Below, in pieces: positions 27,164-37,019 of a DNA stretch of 64,000 nucleotides. The stretch's first letter is position 1; each line of letters starts with the position of its first letter. Below the pieces are notes generated by a model. That model did no database searches. It saw only the letters and a list, made by a program, of their open reading frames with translations, and had not been told where the DNA came from. The stretch comes from Ensifer adhaerens. Lineage in GTDB: Bacteria > Pseudomonadota > Alphaproteobacteria > Rhizobiales > Rhizobiaceae. The stretch spans positions 248,001 to 312,000 of the forward strand of contig NZ_PNFP01000008.1 in assembly GCF_002940685.1 (NCBI RefSeq). Direction: 5' to 3'. The position numbers and the translations under genes were made by a program.

Positions 27164-27658
27164 ATGGGCGTGAACCACAATGAACTGCTGTTGGCGGCCG
27201 AATGCGCCGACCGTCTCGGCCTCACCATCCGCGCCCTCAAGGTCTATGAGGATCGTGGCCTGATAACGCCGCGGCGGACGGAGCAGAAATGGCGCCTCTA
27301 CGGTGCCGTCGAAATTGCGCGGCTGACGGAAATCCTGGCCTTGAGGCGGCTTGGCCTCAGCCTCACCCGGATTACCGAAATGCTTGCCGGCACCCCGCCT
27401 GCTCTCGGGCAAACGCTGGCCGTCCAGCAGTCGGCGTTCTCGGACTTGCGCGACCGCGTCGACCACAGCCTGTCCTTGATCGATGCCGCTCTTCGGAAGA
27501 TCGAGCGCGGCGACGCCGTCTCGATCGACGAACTCGTCGTGCTTGCGAGGGACACCGGGATGACCGGCCTGTCACCCGACGCCGGCGCATGGCGCCGTTA
27601 CGAGCAGACGCGTCCGCGCCGGGAGGCTTCGTTGGTTTCAGAGAATGGCTGGGCGTGA
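27164..27658 (+). CDS. MerR-family transcriptional regulator
   Basis: 164 residues from ATG 27164, which has GAGGAGG seven bases upstream. N-terminal MerR winged helix: LLAAECADRLGLTIRALKVYEDRGLI, then WRLYGAVEIARLTEILALRRLGLSL (about residues 8-66). A coiled segment follows (about 80-112). There is no cysteine-rich metal-binding tail, so it is not a metal sensor of the MerR/CueR type. It is divergent from the APH(3')-like gene, with 219 bp between, and could regulate it. The effector is unknown. Confidence 0.85.
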   Translation: MGVNHNELLLAAECADRLGLTIRALKVYEDRGLITPRRTEQKWRLYGAVEIARLTEILALRRLGLSLTRITEMLAGTPPALGQTLAVQQSAFSDLRDRVDHSLSLIDAALRKIERGDAVSIDELVVLARDTGMTGLSPDAGAWRRYEQTRPRREASLVSENGWA

Positions 27659-27783
27659 CGCAGGTCGTGCAGGAACGCGCAGCGGGTTGCGCTGACGACA
27701 GGCCTGATTCAAGAACTTAAAGCGCCGGGCGTGGCTGAAGGCCGTGGCGGACCTGGCCGCCGAGACGGGTCATCGTCGAAATG

Positions 27784-27815
27784 AACCCGCGGATCGCGAT
27801 CGGTCCGCGGGTTTT
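27784..27815 (+). terminator. terminator downstream of the MerR gene
   Basis: Ten-bp stem AACCCGCGGA / TCCGCGGGTT (27784-27793 with 27804-27813) followed by TTTTCTC on the plus strand. It lies between the convergent merR-type gene and tamB and may work in both directions. Confidence 0.7.
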
Positions 27816-27859
27816 CTCGCTCCCGCGGAGCGGAGCCGGCGGTATTCGCCGGCTGCCGC

Positions 27860-30800
27860 TCAATATTCCTTTTCGAAGAAGACGCCGCCGGAGGCCGAGC
27901 CGTCGCCGGCCGCCGATCCCTTGAGCTTCACGCCCTTGCCGACATCGAGGTTGATGACCGCCTTGCTGGAGGCGGAATCGGAGCCCTGCTGCAGTTCGAT
28001 ATAGGTGCGGTCGTTGAGATATTTGCCGGCGCGCACGGAAGCGCCGCCGTTCTCGTCGGTGGTGACGTCGAGATCGTCGACGCCGAGCTTGTTGCGCAGG
28101 CCGTCGAGCAGCGACGTCGAGCCGCCGCCGGCGAGCTGGCTGACCGCGGAGGCAAGCTGGGCGATCTGGAAGGCCGACAGGTTCGACAGCGACCGGTTGA
28201 AGATCAGCTGCGCCAGGATCTCGTCCTGGGGCAGGGCCGGCGACGAGGAGAAGGCGATCTGCGGATTGTTGGCGAGACCCGCGACCGAGACGGTGATGGT
28301 GGTCGCGCCGACGCTGGACGTTGCCTTGAGATCGAGCGTCGGGATGAGGTCGCCGCCAAAGCCGATATTGCCGTCGGTGAAGGTCAGGCGCTTGCCGAGA
28401 ATTTCGAGGCGCCCGCGACGCATTTCGAAGCCGCCGGACACGATCGGCTGCACGGCGGTGCCGCGGATCGTCAGATTGCCACCGAGTTCCGCGTCGATGC
28501 CGCGACCGCGCACGAAGACCTGTTGGGCGTTGACGCCGAGATCGAAGGCGATGACACCGCTGGCATTGGCGCCGGCGGCCGGGACCTCGTCCTTGCGCAG
28601 GTCCTTGACCATCCTCTGCACCTTGGGCGGCGCATTCTTGTGCTTGATGTCGATCGCAGACAGTGAGGTCGGCAGCTTCTCCGGAATGGTGATCGATGCC
28701 TTGCGGATCGTGACCTTGCCGCCGAGAGTTGGGGTCGAGACCAGGGGGCCGGTGAGCGTCAATTCACCGGCAAGGTTGGCGTTGAACAGCGTGCCGTCGA
28801 CGTAGGTTGCATTGTTCAGCTTGATCGTCAGGTTGGCCGGGAAGCCGGAGCCGGGTACGGTGCCGACCGTGCCTGACGCCTCGACCGAGCCGCCGGTCGC
28901 GAGATTGGCCGAGAGCTTGGAGATCGTCGCCTGCTTGCCGTCGAGCGCGATATTGGCGGTCAGGTTGTTGAGCGCCAGGTTGCGGCGCACGTCGACGAGG
29001 CGGCCGCCCGACGTCGTGATCGTGCCGGCGATCTGCGGCGTCTTGGCCGAGCCGGAAATCGCGACGTCGACGTTTGCCTGGCCCGTGAGCGTAAAGCCCT
29101 TTTCCGCCATCAGGTTGGCGATGAGGGCGAAGGGAACGTTGCCGTTGAATTTCATCGCGATCGGCATGTTGCCGCCGATATCGACAGTGCCGCCGCCCTT
29201 GAAGGAAAGGCCACCGGCGCCCGAAAGCGTCGTGTCGAGCGTGACCTTGTTGTTGGCGAACCTGCCGTTGGCGGTGACGTCGAAGGCGGCGACGCCGGCC
29301 GTACGCGCTGCGGCGAGCGAGGCGCCCGACCATTTCAGATCGTAGGCGACCACGGGCGCGGACGCTGCACCGTCGACATCGACGGTGCCGGCGATCGTGC
29401 CCTCGGCGCCGAGACCAGGTGCAAAGGCGTTGACGAGTGCTGCGGGAAGCGCATTGAGCTTGGCCGTGAGGTCGAGTTTTTCGCCGGCGGTGCCGTTGAC
29501 GGCGACGGTGCCCTTCGAGGCCTGGATCGTCAGTCCGTTGAGGCGGACGATGCCGTTCTCGATGACGATCGTCGTCGGCTGCGCCAGCTTCAGCGGGATG
29601 CCCTTCGGCGTCGCGCCAAAGGATGCGAGGCGGATTTCGGTGCGGCCCTTGGCACTGGTGAGATCGCCCTTGGCGGTCAGCGGGCCGCCGTCATACTTGC
29701 CGTCGACGGCAAAGCCGGTGCGGCCGGCCTGCTGGGTAAAATCGACGGCAAGTCCGGAAACCCGGTTTTCGCCCTGCGCGATGGTTTCGGCGCGGACGGT
29801 GCCCTTGATCGCAAGGGCCGCAACATCGGCGATGGTGATGTCGGCGGTGGGCCTGGAGATCGTCAGCGCATCGCGCTTGATGCCGCTGCCGCCGGCCTTG
29901 ACCACGACGGAGGTGATGCCGTTTTCGGTCTTGATGGCGGCCGAGCCGTTGAGGTCGCCGGAGGCTTTCTGCCCGGCCATGGCCGCCAAGAGACCGAGAT
30001 CGGGCAGGTTGAAATCGATCGTGCCGTCCGGCTTGAAATCGGGAGTAAAATTGATCGCCCCGGTCAGCTTGTTCTCGCCGATTCGGGCTTCAAGTACCGG
30101 AATGGCGGTGCGGCCATCCTTGGAGACGACGTCAGCCTTGACGTCGATCGCCTGGCCGTCGAGCGCGCCGGTTGCCGTCAGGCTTGCCTGCGGGCTCGAA
30201 GGGTTGGCCTTGGCGTCGGCCTTGACGTTGAGGTCGCTGAGCGTGCGCCCGGCCAATGTCGCGCCGCTCGAGGTCAGCTCGGCCTTGATGCCGAGTTCCG
30301 AAAGCGGGCCGGTCACGGCGGCGGTGAACTCGGCCTTGCCCTTGGCGTCGGCAAGCAGCTTGCCGAGATCGGGCAGGGTGCCCTTGAGATCGGCCGTCAG
30401 GTTGCTCTCCGCCAGAGCAACGGTGCCGGCCGCCTCGATCGTGCTCGACTTGAGGTCGAGACCCTCGACGGTGACGCTGCCGTCGCTTGCCGTCTTCACC
30501 TCGCCCGAGAGTGCGATCGTGCCGTCGAACTTCGCCGCGGCCGCCGGCGGCAGGGCGCCTGGAACGGCAAAGAGCTTGAAGGCGGCGGAAACCGTGTTCT
30601 CGTCGCGATAGAAGGCGCCGGTGAGCGAGCCGCCGATGCCGGGGCTTTCGATCGTCACCGGATTGAAGGCGATGTTTTCCTTCGTCACCGACAGGTTGGC
30701 GTCAATCTTCAGCGGCACCTGGACCAGGCGCGCAAGGTTGGCGTCGTTGAAGCCGGCCTCGCCCACCTCGATCACGGCCTTCACCGGGCCGGACTGTGCC

Positions 30801-32029
30801 TGGAGATTGAAGCGGTCGCTACGCGCCGAAAGCTTGACTGCGCCGAGCGCCACGTCCGGCAGCGCCACCGAGGCGACGTCCGCGGCGATGTCAAGATTGG
30901 CGGCCTGCGCGTCGCCGATCAGCGACAGGTCAACGGCATTGACCTTGGCCTGCGCTTCGCCCTTCTGCAGCGGCCAGCGGAAGTCGATCGCGCCGTTGGT
31001 GCCGGCGAGCCTGGCCTTGAGGTTGTTCTCGCCCTTGCTGTCATAGGTGCCGAAGGCGGCAAAGGAGAGCGCGCCCGTCGTCACATGCGCCTTGTCGACC
31101 TGAACCAGCCCCTGGTCGTTGAACGCGGTGGCGATGTCGATCCTGGTCTCGCCCTTAAACATCGGGCGCAGCGCCGGGGGCATCAGCGCGCCGAAGCCAC
31201 CGCCGCCGTCGACGGTCAGCCGATGCATTCCGTCAGGCGTCTGGACGTGGCGACCGCCGAGCTTGAGGATTTCGCTGCCGTCGAGTGCTGCCGTGGCGCT
31301 GCCCGCCCAGTCGGAAAGAGGGCCTTCGCCGGTCAGCTTGATGTTGACCGAGGGTTCGTTGGGCAGGCGAAGAAGCTTTGCCAATACGCCGTTTGCGGGC
31401 TCGTCCACGGTTGCTTCGAGCTTCAGTTCGTTGCCCGCCGGATTGAAGACGATATCGGCGACCGCGCGGGCCTCCGGCCGGTCGCGCTGGGCGGCAGCGA
31501 GCCCAAGGGCGATGCTTTCGTTGGTGGCGTCGATCTTGCCGCTGGCGGTCAGGAACTGGTCTTCGCCTGCTATCGCCTTGCCGATGATGATTTCCTTCAT
31601 GTCGATCGCGTCGATCTTGACGTCGACGGGAAGCGCAAAGGTCGAGCGGACTTCCTTGGTCTCGGTGGAGGGGATCGGCAGGCGTTCGACGCGCACCGTG
31701 CCGGCCGAGAGCGCTGCGGCCTCGAAGCGGAAGGCGAGAAGGGCCGCCGGCGACCAGTTGAGCTTGAGGTCGCGCACCTCCGCATAAATACCTTCACCGT
31801 CGAGCAGCGTGATGCTTCCGGCCGTAAACTCGCCCGTCAGCAGCGCGCTCGGATCGGCGATCCGCACGATCTGGTCAGGCGTTGCCGCATATTTCTCGAT
31901 CGCCCAGGCAACGAGGCGAGCGCCAGGTGTCGTGAAGCCCACGAACGCGAGGAGAAGGAGGGCAACGACCGCGATCACGCTAAGCAAGCGCAGCGTCGCG
32001 CGAAGGAAGCGGACGACCTGATTCATCAT
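27860..32029 (-). CDS. tamB: translocation and assembly module protein TamB
   Basis: 1389 residues. An N-terminal anchor (about residues 10-32, LRLLSVIAVVALLLLAF) is followed by a very long stretch of short beta-strands rich in G, A, D and N, as in AsmA/TamB bridge proteins. The conserved C-terminal DUF490 domain occupies roughly the last 350 residues (IRGTAVQPIVSGGFEMRRGR, then GLANNPQIAFSS). TamB spans the periplasm and, with TamA, moves lipids or outer-membrane proteins. It starts about 100 bp after tamA on the same strand. The final segment GGVFFEKEY is the usual aromatic end. Confidence 0.93.
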   Translation of the reverse strand: MMNQVVRFLRATLRLLSVIAVVALLLLAFVGFTTPGARLVAWAIEKYAATPDQIVRIADPSALLTGEFTAGSITLLDGEGIYAEVRDLKLNWSPAALLAFRFEAAALSAGTVRVERLPIPSTETKEVRSTFALPVDVKIDAIDMKEIIIGKAIAGEDQFLTASGKIDATNESIALGLAAAQRDRPEARAVADIVFNPAGNELKLEATVDEPANGVLAKLLRLPNEPSVNIKLTGEGPLSDWAGSATAALDGSEILKLGGRHVQTPDGMHRLTVDGGGGFGALMPPALRPMFKGETRIDIATAFNDQGLVQVDKAHVTTGALSFAAFGTYDSKGENNLKARLAGTNGAIDFRWPLQKGEAQAKVNAVDLSLIGDAQAANLDIAADVASVALPDVALGAVKLSARSDRFNLQAQSGPVKAVIEVGEAGFNDANLARLVQVPLKIDANLSVTKENIAFNPVTIESPGIGGSLTGAFYRDENTVSAAFKLFAVPGALPPAAAAKFDGTIALSGEVKTASDGSVTVEGLDLKSSTIEAAGTVALAESNLTADLKGTLPDLGKLLADAKGKAEFTAAVTGPLSELGIKAELTSSGATLAGRTLSDLNVKADAKANPSSPQASLTATGALDGQAIDVKADVVSKDGRTAIPVLEARIGENKLTGAINFTPDFKPDGTIDFNLPDLGLLAAMAGQKASGDLNGSAAIKTENGITSVVVKAGGSGIKRDALTISRPTADITIADVAALAIKGTVRAETIAQGENRVSGLAVDFTQQAGRTGFAVDGKYDGGPLTAKGDLTSAKGRTEIRLASFGATPKGIPLKLAQPTTIVIENGIVRLNGLTIQASKGTVAVNGTAGEKLDLTAKLNALPAALVNAFAPGLGAEGTIAGTVDVDGAASAPVVAYDLKWSGASLAAARTAGVAAFDVTANGRFANNKVTLDTTLSGAGGLSFKGGGTVDIGGNMPIAMKFNGNVPFALIANLMAEKGFTLTGQANVDVAISGSAKTPQIAGTITTSGGRLVDVRRNLALNNLTANIALDGKQATISKLSANLATGGSVEASGTVGTVPGSGFPANLTIKLNNATYVDGTLFNANLAGELTLTGPLVSTPTLGGKVTIRKASITIPEKLPTSLSAIDIKHKNAPPKVQRMVKDLRKDEVPAAGANASGVIAFDLGVNAQQVFVRGRGIDAELGGNLTIRGTAVQPIVSGGFEMRRGRLEILGKRLTFTDGNIGFGGDLIPTLDLKATSSVGATTITVSVAGLANNPQIAFSSSPALPQDEILAQLIFNRSLSNLSAFQIAQLASAVSQLAGGGSTSLLDGLRNKLGVDDLDVTTDENGGASVRAGKYLNDRTYIELQQGSDSASSKAVINLDVGKGVKLKGSAAGDGSASGGVFFEKEY

Positions 32030-32129
32030 TTACCCATAACGCAAGTTGCGCTGCAGCGGAATCTCCGCGGGTGGAAACTATCAACCGAAGACGGCAATTT
32101 GCTTGTTCCTGCGGGAGAAACGGCGCGCG

Positions 32130-34055
32130 TCAGAAGGATTGCCCGATACCGGCATAGATGCCGTACTTGGTGCCGCCCGGATACTTGTTGAGCGGCACCG
32201 CGAAGTCGAGACGGATCGGTCCGAAAGGCGTCGCATAGCGCAGGCCGATGCCAGCACCGGCGCGGATGTCGGAAAAGTCGGGCGTCGTCTTTGCCGAGAC
32301 CGTGCCGGCGTCGATGAAGGGAACGACGCCGATCGTATCGGTGATCGCGATGCGGGCTTCGAGCGAGGCGTTGACATAGGAGCGCCCGCCGGTCTCCTCG
32401 TTGTCGGAATTGCGCGGGCCGATCTCCTGGTAGGAATAGCCGCGCACCGAGCCGCCACCGCCGAGATAGAAGCGACGGTTTGCCGGAATGTCCTCAAGCC
32501 CACTGCCGCCGACCAGCACGCCGGCGCCGATCTTGCCGGCAAGCACGAAGCGCTTCTCGTCGCCGAGCGCATGGTAGCCCGATGCCGAGGCTTCGAAGGA
32601 CGAGAAGAAGGTCTGGCCCTTGATCTCGTAGCTCGGCTTGGCGTTGATCATCGCCCGATAGCCTTCGGTCGCGTTCAGCTTGTCGTTGCGGGTGTCGCGC
32701 ACATATTCGAGCGGGATGGCAGCCGTCAGGTAGGAATTCGAGCCGAAGGCGTCGTCGATGTTGGCCCAACTCAGCTCACCGCCGCCGGAGAATGTGTCGG
32801 TCGGCGAGAGTTCGAAAGTCGCGCCGGCCGCCCCCGTCAGGATCTTGGCGCGGTAGGCGTCCGGGTCCTGGATGTTGGCCTTGAGGCTCGCGGTAAAGGT
32901 CGAGGCGGGGCCGAAGGCGCCGGGTTTGGCAAAGAGGATGCCGACCGAATAGTCGAGCTTGTCCAGTTCCTTGGTCTCGCCGATGCGATCGACCGAGCCC
33001 TCGATGCGCAGCGATTCAGCGCGGCCGAAGAGGTTGCGGTGTCCCCAGTAGCCCGAAAGCCCGAGGCCGTCGGTGGTCGAGACCTGGGCGCCGAAGCCGA
33101 AATACTTGTGCTTGCCTTCGGACACCTCGATCTTCATCGGGATCGATCCATCAGGCGAAAGCGTGTTGGCTTCCTTGATGGTGACGCTCGAAAAGACCCC
33201 GAGCTGGCGCAGGCGCTCGGAGGCCTTGCGGATGTCCTCGGGCGAATAGGGGCGGCCTTCGTTGAGCCGCGAATAGTCGCGCACGAAGCCGGGATCGACG
33301 GTCTTGGTGCCATCGACGCTCACCTCGCCGACAGGTGCTACCGGTCCGCCGGCGGCGCCGATAACGATGTCGACGGTCGAATTGGCGTGATTGGCGACGG
33401 CACTGCGCTCGGTGAGCTTGGCGAGCGGCCGGCCCTGCTCGCGCAGGTCGTTGACGACCTTCTCGCCCGCCTTGATGATGAGGGTCGAGTCGGCGCGCGC
33501 GCCGGCGGGCAGGCCGTAATCGGCCGGATTGAAGCCGGCCGCATCACCCACGAAGCGAACCGAGCCGACCTTGAAGACGGGGCCCGGCGTTACCGTGACG
33601 CTGACCGGGATCGGCTTGCCGTCCGGGAAGGACGGATCGGGCGGCAGGCTGTCGATGTCCTGGCCGTTGACGCGGATGGCTATGGTGCCGCCGTAGCGGG
33701 CCTTTTCGTAGAGTGCGGCAAGCAGCCGGTCGCGGTCGTCACGCGCCCGGATCGCAAGGCCGAGATCGCCGGAGACCGGCTTTTCCTGGCCCTGGACGAG
33801 CTGCGAGCTGTTTTCCAGCGCTTCCTTCAGTTCCTTGTCGTCGGTGCCGGCATCGAAGGTGAGCGAATAGTTGACGGGGTCGATGACTGGCGCCTCTTCC
33901 TCGTCGCTCTCGAAGAACTTCATGCCGAAGAGCTTGAAGGCGTAGGCCTTTTCAGCGGAAAGCGGGCCAAGCGCGCACGAAAAGGCAACAGCAAACGCAG
34001 TCGCTGCCTTCCAGTACGCAATACTCGACCGTGGTGGGGACATTCGCTTCCGCAT
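32130..34055 (-). CDS. tamA: outer-membrane Omp85-family protein TamA
   Basis: 641 residues from the ATG complementary to 34053-34055; an in-frame ATG at 34130 would add 25 residues ahead of the signal peptide. A signal sequence ends near AEKAYA. POTRA-like repeats follow (for example VKVGSVRFVGDA-like and VGEVSVDGTKTVDPGFVRDY), then a 16-strand barrel of the bacterial surface antigen family with GGGGSVRGYSYQ and a C-terminal GIYAGIGQSF, which ends in the phenylalanine needed for barrel assembly. It works with TamB encoded next. Confidence 0.92.
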   Translation of the reverse strand: MRKRMSPPRSSIAYWKAATAFAVAFSCALGPLSAEKAYAFKLFGMKFFESDEEEAPVIDPVNYSLTFDAGTDDKELKEALENSSQLVQGQEKPVSGDLGLAIRARDDRDRLLAALYEKARYGGTIAIRVNGQDIDSLPPDPSFPDGKPIPVSVTVTPGPVFKVGSVRFVGDAAGFNPADYGLPAGARADSTLIIKAGEKVVNDLREQGRPLAKLTERSAVANHANSTVDIVIGAAGGPVAPVGEVSVDGTKTVDPGFVRDYSRLNEGRPYSPEDIRKASERLRQLGVFSSVTIKEANTLSPDGSIPMKIEVSEGKHKYFGFGAQVSTTDGLGLSGYWGHRNLFGRAESLRIEGSVDRIGETKELDKLDYSVGILFAKPGAFGPASTFTASLKANIQDPDAYRAKILTGAAGATFELSPTDTFSGGGELSWANIDDAFGSNSYLTAAIPLEYVRDTRNDKLNATEGYRAMINAKPSYEIKGQTFFSSFEASASGYHALGDEKRFVLAGKIGAGVLVGGSGLEDIPANRRFYLGGGGSVRGYSYQEIGPRNSDNEETGGRSYVNASLEARIAITDTIGVVPFIDAGTVSAKTTPDFSDIRAGAGIGLRYATPFGPIRLDFAVPLNKYPGGTKYGIYAGIGQSF

Positions 34056-34311
34056 CCCGTCTTCAGGCGACCCAATACAAACTGCCTGCTTATGCGGCCG
34101 GGTCACTATCGCATGCCTAAGGTTTTCCATTTGTTAACGATGACCACCCGCTGCATCCACCCCCGATGCCGAATTTCGGTGCCGATTTCGTCGAAAAAGC
34201 ACGGAAATGTTGTCAGCGCAGCACAACCATCGGCTCCGCGGCGCCGACAACCACGCTGGCGCCGGGCCTCTTTTGCAGGCTTGGCCCCGCCTGGTCCGTC
34301 GTGCCGAGCCG

Positions 34312-35541
34312 CTATGCCGCCTCGGGCAGCGCCCGCAATTGCGGTACGCCGGACGCGATGATGACGAGGAACTGGATGAGGAAGCCGGCCGCTGCGACGG
34401 CAAGGCAGGCCTCGACGCCGAAGCGCGTGGCGACGACGGCTCCGAGTGCTGCGCCGATCGGCCGCGCGCCAAAGGTGGCGGTGGTGATGAAGGCCGATAC
34501 GCGCCCCAGCATCGCATTGGGCGTGACGGCCTGTCGCAAGGTCAGCGTGGCGATCGACCAGAGCACCGGACCGGCGCCGAACAGGAAGAAGCTCAAGCCG
34601 GCGAGCGCGCCGGAGGGAACCCAAATGGTCGAGAGCATCACGGCGGCGGCCGTCAGCCCACCGAGCGGCCCAAGGACGATCATCAGGCCGAAGGGGACGC
34701 GGCGCGCAATGGCGGGTGCTGCGAAGGCGCCGAGCATCATGCCGGTGCCATAGATGCCGAGCGTGACGCCGACGCCGGTCGCCGTCAGCCCAAGGGTTTG
34801 AATGGCATAGGCGACATAAATCGCCTGCAGCACGAACCACGCCGTATTGAAGACGATGGCCGTCACCAGGATGGGCCTGAGCAGCGCGTGACCGGCCAGG
34901 AACCGGGCGCCTTCCGTCAGATCCTGAAGGAGCTTGCGCCTGGGACTGGCTGGCTGCTGGTGGTCGCTAAGGCCGGCAAGCAGGACGACGGAGAGAAGGG
35001 AGAGGCACGTGGCGGCGACATAGGCAAGCGACGCGCCGGTCCATGCGACGATCGCGCCGCCGATCGCAGGTCCGCCGGAATAGGCGAGGCTGCGGGCGAG
35101 TTCCATCCAGCGGTTGGCGTCGCCCAGCTGGGCGCGGGGAACGATCGCCGGGATCAGCGCTGGCGCGGCGACATTGTAACAAACCGTGCCGATCGCACCG
35201 ACGAAACCCATGACCGCAAGCAGCGGCAGTGACAGCAGGCCGCTGACCATCAAGAGCAAGGTGGCGACCAGGGACAGGGCGCGCAGGATTTCCGAGGAGA
35301 CCATCAGCCTGCGTCTCGATGCGCGGTCGGCAATGAGGCCGGCGGGAATGGAGAGCAGGAGGAAGGGAAGCGTCTGGGCCATCTGCAGCCAGCCGGTTTC
35401 CGCAGGGCCCGCGGCGAGCAGAAGCACGGCCGCGAGCGGAGCGGCCGCGAGCGCCATCTGCTCGGAGAACTGTGCAAACAGGTTGGACCAGCCGATTCGC
35501 TTGAAGGCCGGGGGCAGGGCGATGTTTTCCGGTTTCGACAT
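34312..35541 (-). CDS. MFS transporter, EntS-like (MFS_3)
   Basis: 409 residues with about twelve hydrophobic helices. The start FKRIGWSNLFAQFSEQMAL and the loop IADRASRRRLMVSSE between helices 2 and 3 resemble the EntS/MFS_3 group, which includes siderophore and drug exporters. No siderophore gene is near. It lies upstream of tamA on the same strand with about 250 bp between and no clear terminator. Substrate unknown. Confidence 0.78.
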   Translation of the reverse strand: MSKPENIALPPAFKRIGWSNLFAQFSEQMALAAAPLAAVLLLAAGPAETGWLQMAQTLPFLLLSIPAGLIADRASRRRLMVSSEILRALSLVATLLLMVSGLLSLPLLAVMGFVGAIGTVCYNVAAPALIPAIVPRAQLGDANRWMELARSLAYSGGPAIGGAIVAWTGASLAYVAATCLSLLSVVLLAGLSDHQQPASPRRKLLQDLTEGARFLAGHALLRPILVTAIVFNTAWFVLQAIYVAYAIQTLGLTATGVGVTLGIYGTGMMLGAFAAPAIARRVPFGLMIVLGPLGGLTAAAVMLSTIWVPSGALAGLSFFLFGAGPVLWSIATLTLRQAVTPNAMLGRVSAFITTATFGARPIGAALGAVVATRFGVEACLAVAAAGFLIQFLVIIASGVPQLRALPEAA

Positions 35542-35672
35542 GAGGAGCCTCGATCATTTAGGTCGGGGCCACGAAACGGATTTGCGTGAAGAAGAGCCAC
35601 CCGGTTTCTGCGCGCCCGGCCATTTGGGTGAGGCGCGCGTCGTTTTTGTCGTGATCGCTGCCTGCCGCAACG

Positions 35673-35705
35673 AAAAACCCCCTCACGGCGACTGCCAGGA
35701 GGGGG
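35673..35705 (-). terminator. Rho-independent terminator of the glycine-zipper lipoprotein gene
   Basis: On the minus strand the stem CCCCCTC / GAGGGGG (35678-35684 with 35699-35705) is followed by five U (complement of 35673-35677). It lies about 56 bp after the lipoprotein stop. Confidence 0.85.
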
Positions 35706-35761
35706 AACTGTGCCGTCGGTGCGCTTGCGCTGCGCCTCAGGACGATCGTTCCTGCTGCGCC

Positions 35762-36019
35762 TTAGCGCGGGCAGGAGTCGATGTAGCGGCGGCCGTAACG
35801 GTCGCGGTAGTAGCACTGGCCGGGCTGTTCGGTGACGTTGCCGATGACTGCGCCCGAGACACCGCCGATGGCTGCGCCGACCGCTGCGCCACGGACGTCG
35901 CCGGTAACCGCGCCACCGATGATCGCGCCGGAAACGGCACCGATTCCGGCGCCCTTTTCCGTCTGGGTGCAGCTTGCGACCGACAGGGCGACCAGCACCA
36001 GTGCGATGGCTTTCTTCAT
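35762..36019 (-). CDS. small glycine-zipper lipoprotein
   Basis: 85 residues from the ATG complementary to 36017-36019, preceded by GGAGAGAACAAC. It has a lipoprotein signal (MKKAIALVLVALSVASC) with the lipobox VASC, so Cys17 would be lipidated. A glycine-zipper stretch follows (GAGIGAVSGAIIGGAVTGD and GAAVGAAIGGVSGAVIG), then a short CYYRDRYGRRYIDSC tail with two cysteines. This is the YMGG/17-kDa-antigen type of small outer-membrane lipoprotein. Its role is unknown; similar proteins are stress-induced in rhizobia. Confidence 0.82.
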   Translation of the reverse strand: MKKAIALVLVALSVASCTQTEKGAGIGAVSGAIIGGAVTGDVRGAAVGAAIGGVSGAVIGNVTEQPGQCYYRDRYGRRYIDSCPR

Positions 36020-36450
36020 GTTGTTCTCTCCGATCTCTACGGATCTCAAGCCTATCGCTCAGTCCGTCCCGTGGATGATGGCGAAGCCGGGCACATCCCG
36101 CTCCACCTGAACTTGCAATTCGGAAAATACGCGGTCCCCATCGAAAGTCTACGGGAGCGCTGCGGTTTCTTCCTGGCGGCAAGATAATGATATCGTTCCT
36201 GAACGGGACATGAAGGCTCAGTTCCCCGAGATACAACCGGCGTGGAAAAATTTTATCGTCCGGTGGGCAGGGGCGGTTGCGGCATTCCAAAAAAAGACAA
36301 ATGATACAAACAAGCCTGCAAAATCCGGAGGAGCGGATCCGTGGGCGACGGGCATCGATATCAGTTGGCGCGTACCCTAGTCGCGTGAACCATCTCACCC
36401 GACTTTCCGGCCGCGCTCGTGTTGGCATTGACCGACCCCGGAGGAGCGAA
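36020..36450. other. 431-bp divergent gap between lipoprotein and coxS-type genes
   Basis: No supported gene. An open frame reaching back from the coxS-type gene to 36277 lacks family similarity before the ATG at 36451. The stretch 36245-36320 is A-rich and is the most likely promoter zone for the dehydrogenase operon. GGAGGAG at 36328-36338 precedes only a short frame. Confidence 0.45.
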
Positions 36451-36939
36451 ATGGCGAAAGTAACGATGACGGTCAACGGCCGTCAGGTGAGCGGTCATTG
36501 CGACGACCGCACATTGCTGGTGCAATTCATACGTGAAAATCTCGGACTGACCGGAACCCATGTCGGCTGCGATACCACGCAGTGCGGCGCCTGCGTCATC
36601 CATATGGACGGAAAATCGGTCAAGAGCTGTTCCATCCTTGCCGCGCAGGCGGCAGGCTCCACGATCACCACCATCGAAGGGCTCGCCGCCGACGGCGAGC
36701 TGCACCCGGTACAGGCGGCGTTCAAGGCCAATCACGGCCTGCAATGCGGCTTCTGCACGCCCGGCATGGTGATGACGGCCGTCGACATGATCCGAAGGCA
36801 TCAGGGCCAGCTGGACGAGGCAACGGTGCGCGCCGAACTTGAAGGCAATATCTGTCGCTGCACCGGCTACCACAACATCGTCAAGGCGATCCTTGCCGCC
36901 GCCGCCGAGATGAGCGGCGCCCGCGTGGCTGCAGAATAG
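36451..36939 (+). CDS. coxS: molybdenum hydroxylase small (2Fe-2S) subunit, CoxS-like
   Basis: 162 residues from ATG 36451, behind GGAGGAGCGAA. Plant-type ferredoxin cluster ligands C40, C45, C48 and C60, and the second cluster ligands C98, C101, C134 and C136 (CGFCTP and CRCTG). This is the electron-transfer subunit of xanthine-oxidase-family enzymes. First of three genes ordered S-L-M. The coxS name marks homology; the substrate is not established. Confidence 0.9.
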   Translation: MAKVTMTVNGRQVSGHCDDRTLLVQFIRENLGLTGTHVGCDTTQCGACVIHMDGKSVKSCSILAAQAAGSTITTIEGLAADGELHPVQAAFKANHGLQCGFCTPGMVMTAVDMIRRHQGQLDEATVRAELEGNICRCTGYHNIVKAILAAAAEMSGARVAAE

Positions 36940-37019
36940 CGGTAGATTTAAGGGCGACTCTCGCCCCTGACGCATGTCATCGAGAGACTGTCGCTGGATA
37001 TCTCGGGAGGAGATAGGCA

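Noticed and set aside
36277-36450. N-terminal extension of the coxS-type gene
   Set aside because: The upstream codons show no family similarity, and the ATG at 36451 has a strong ribosome site.
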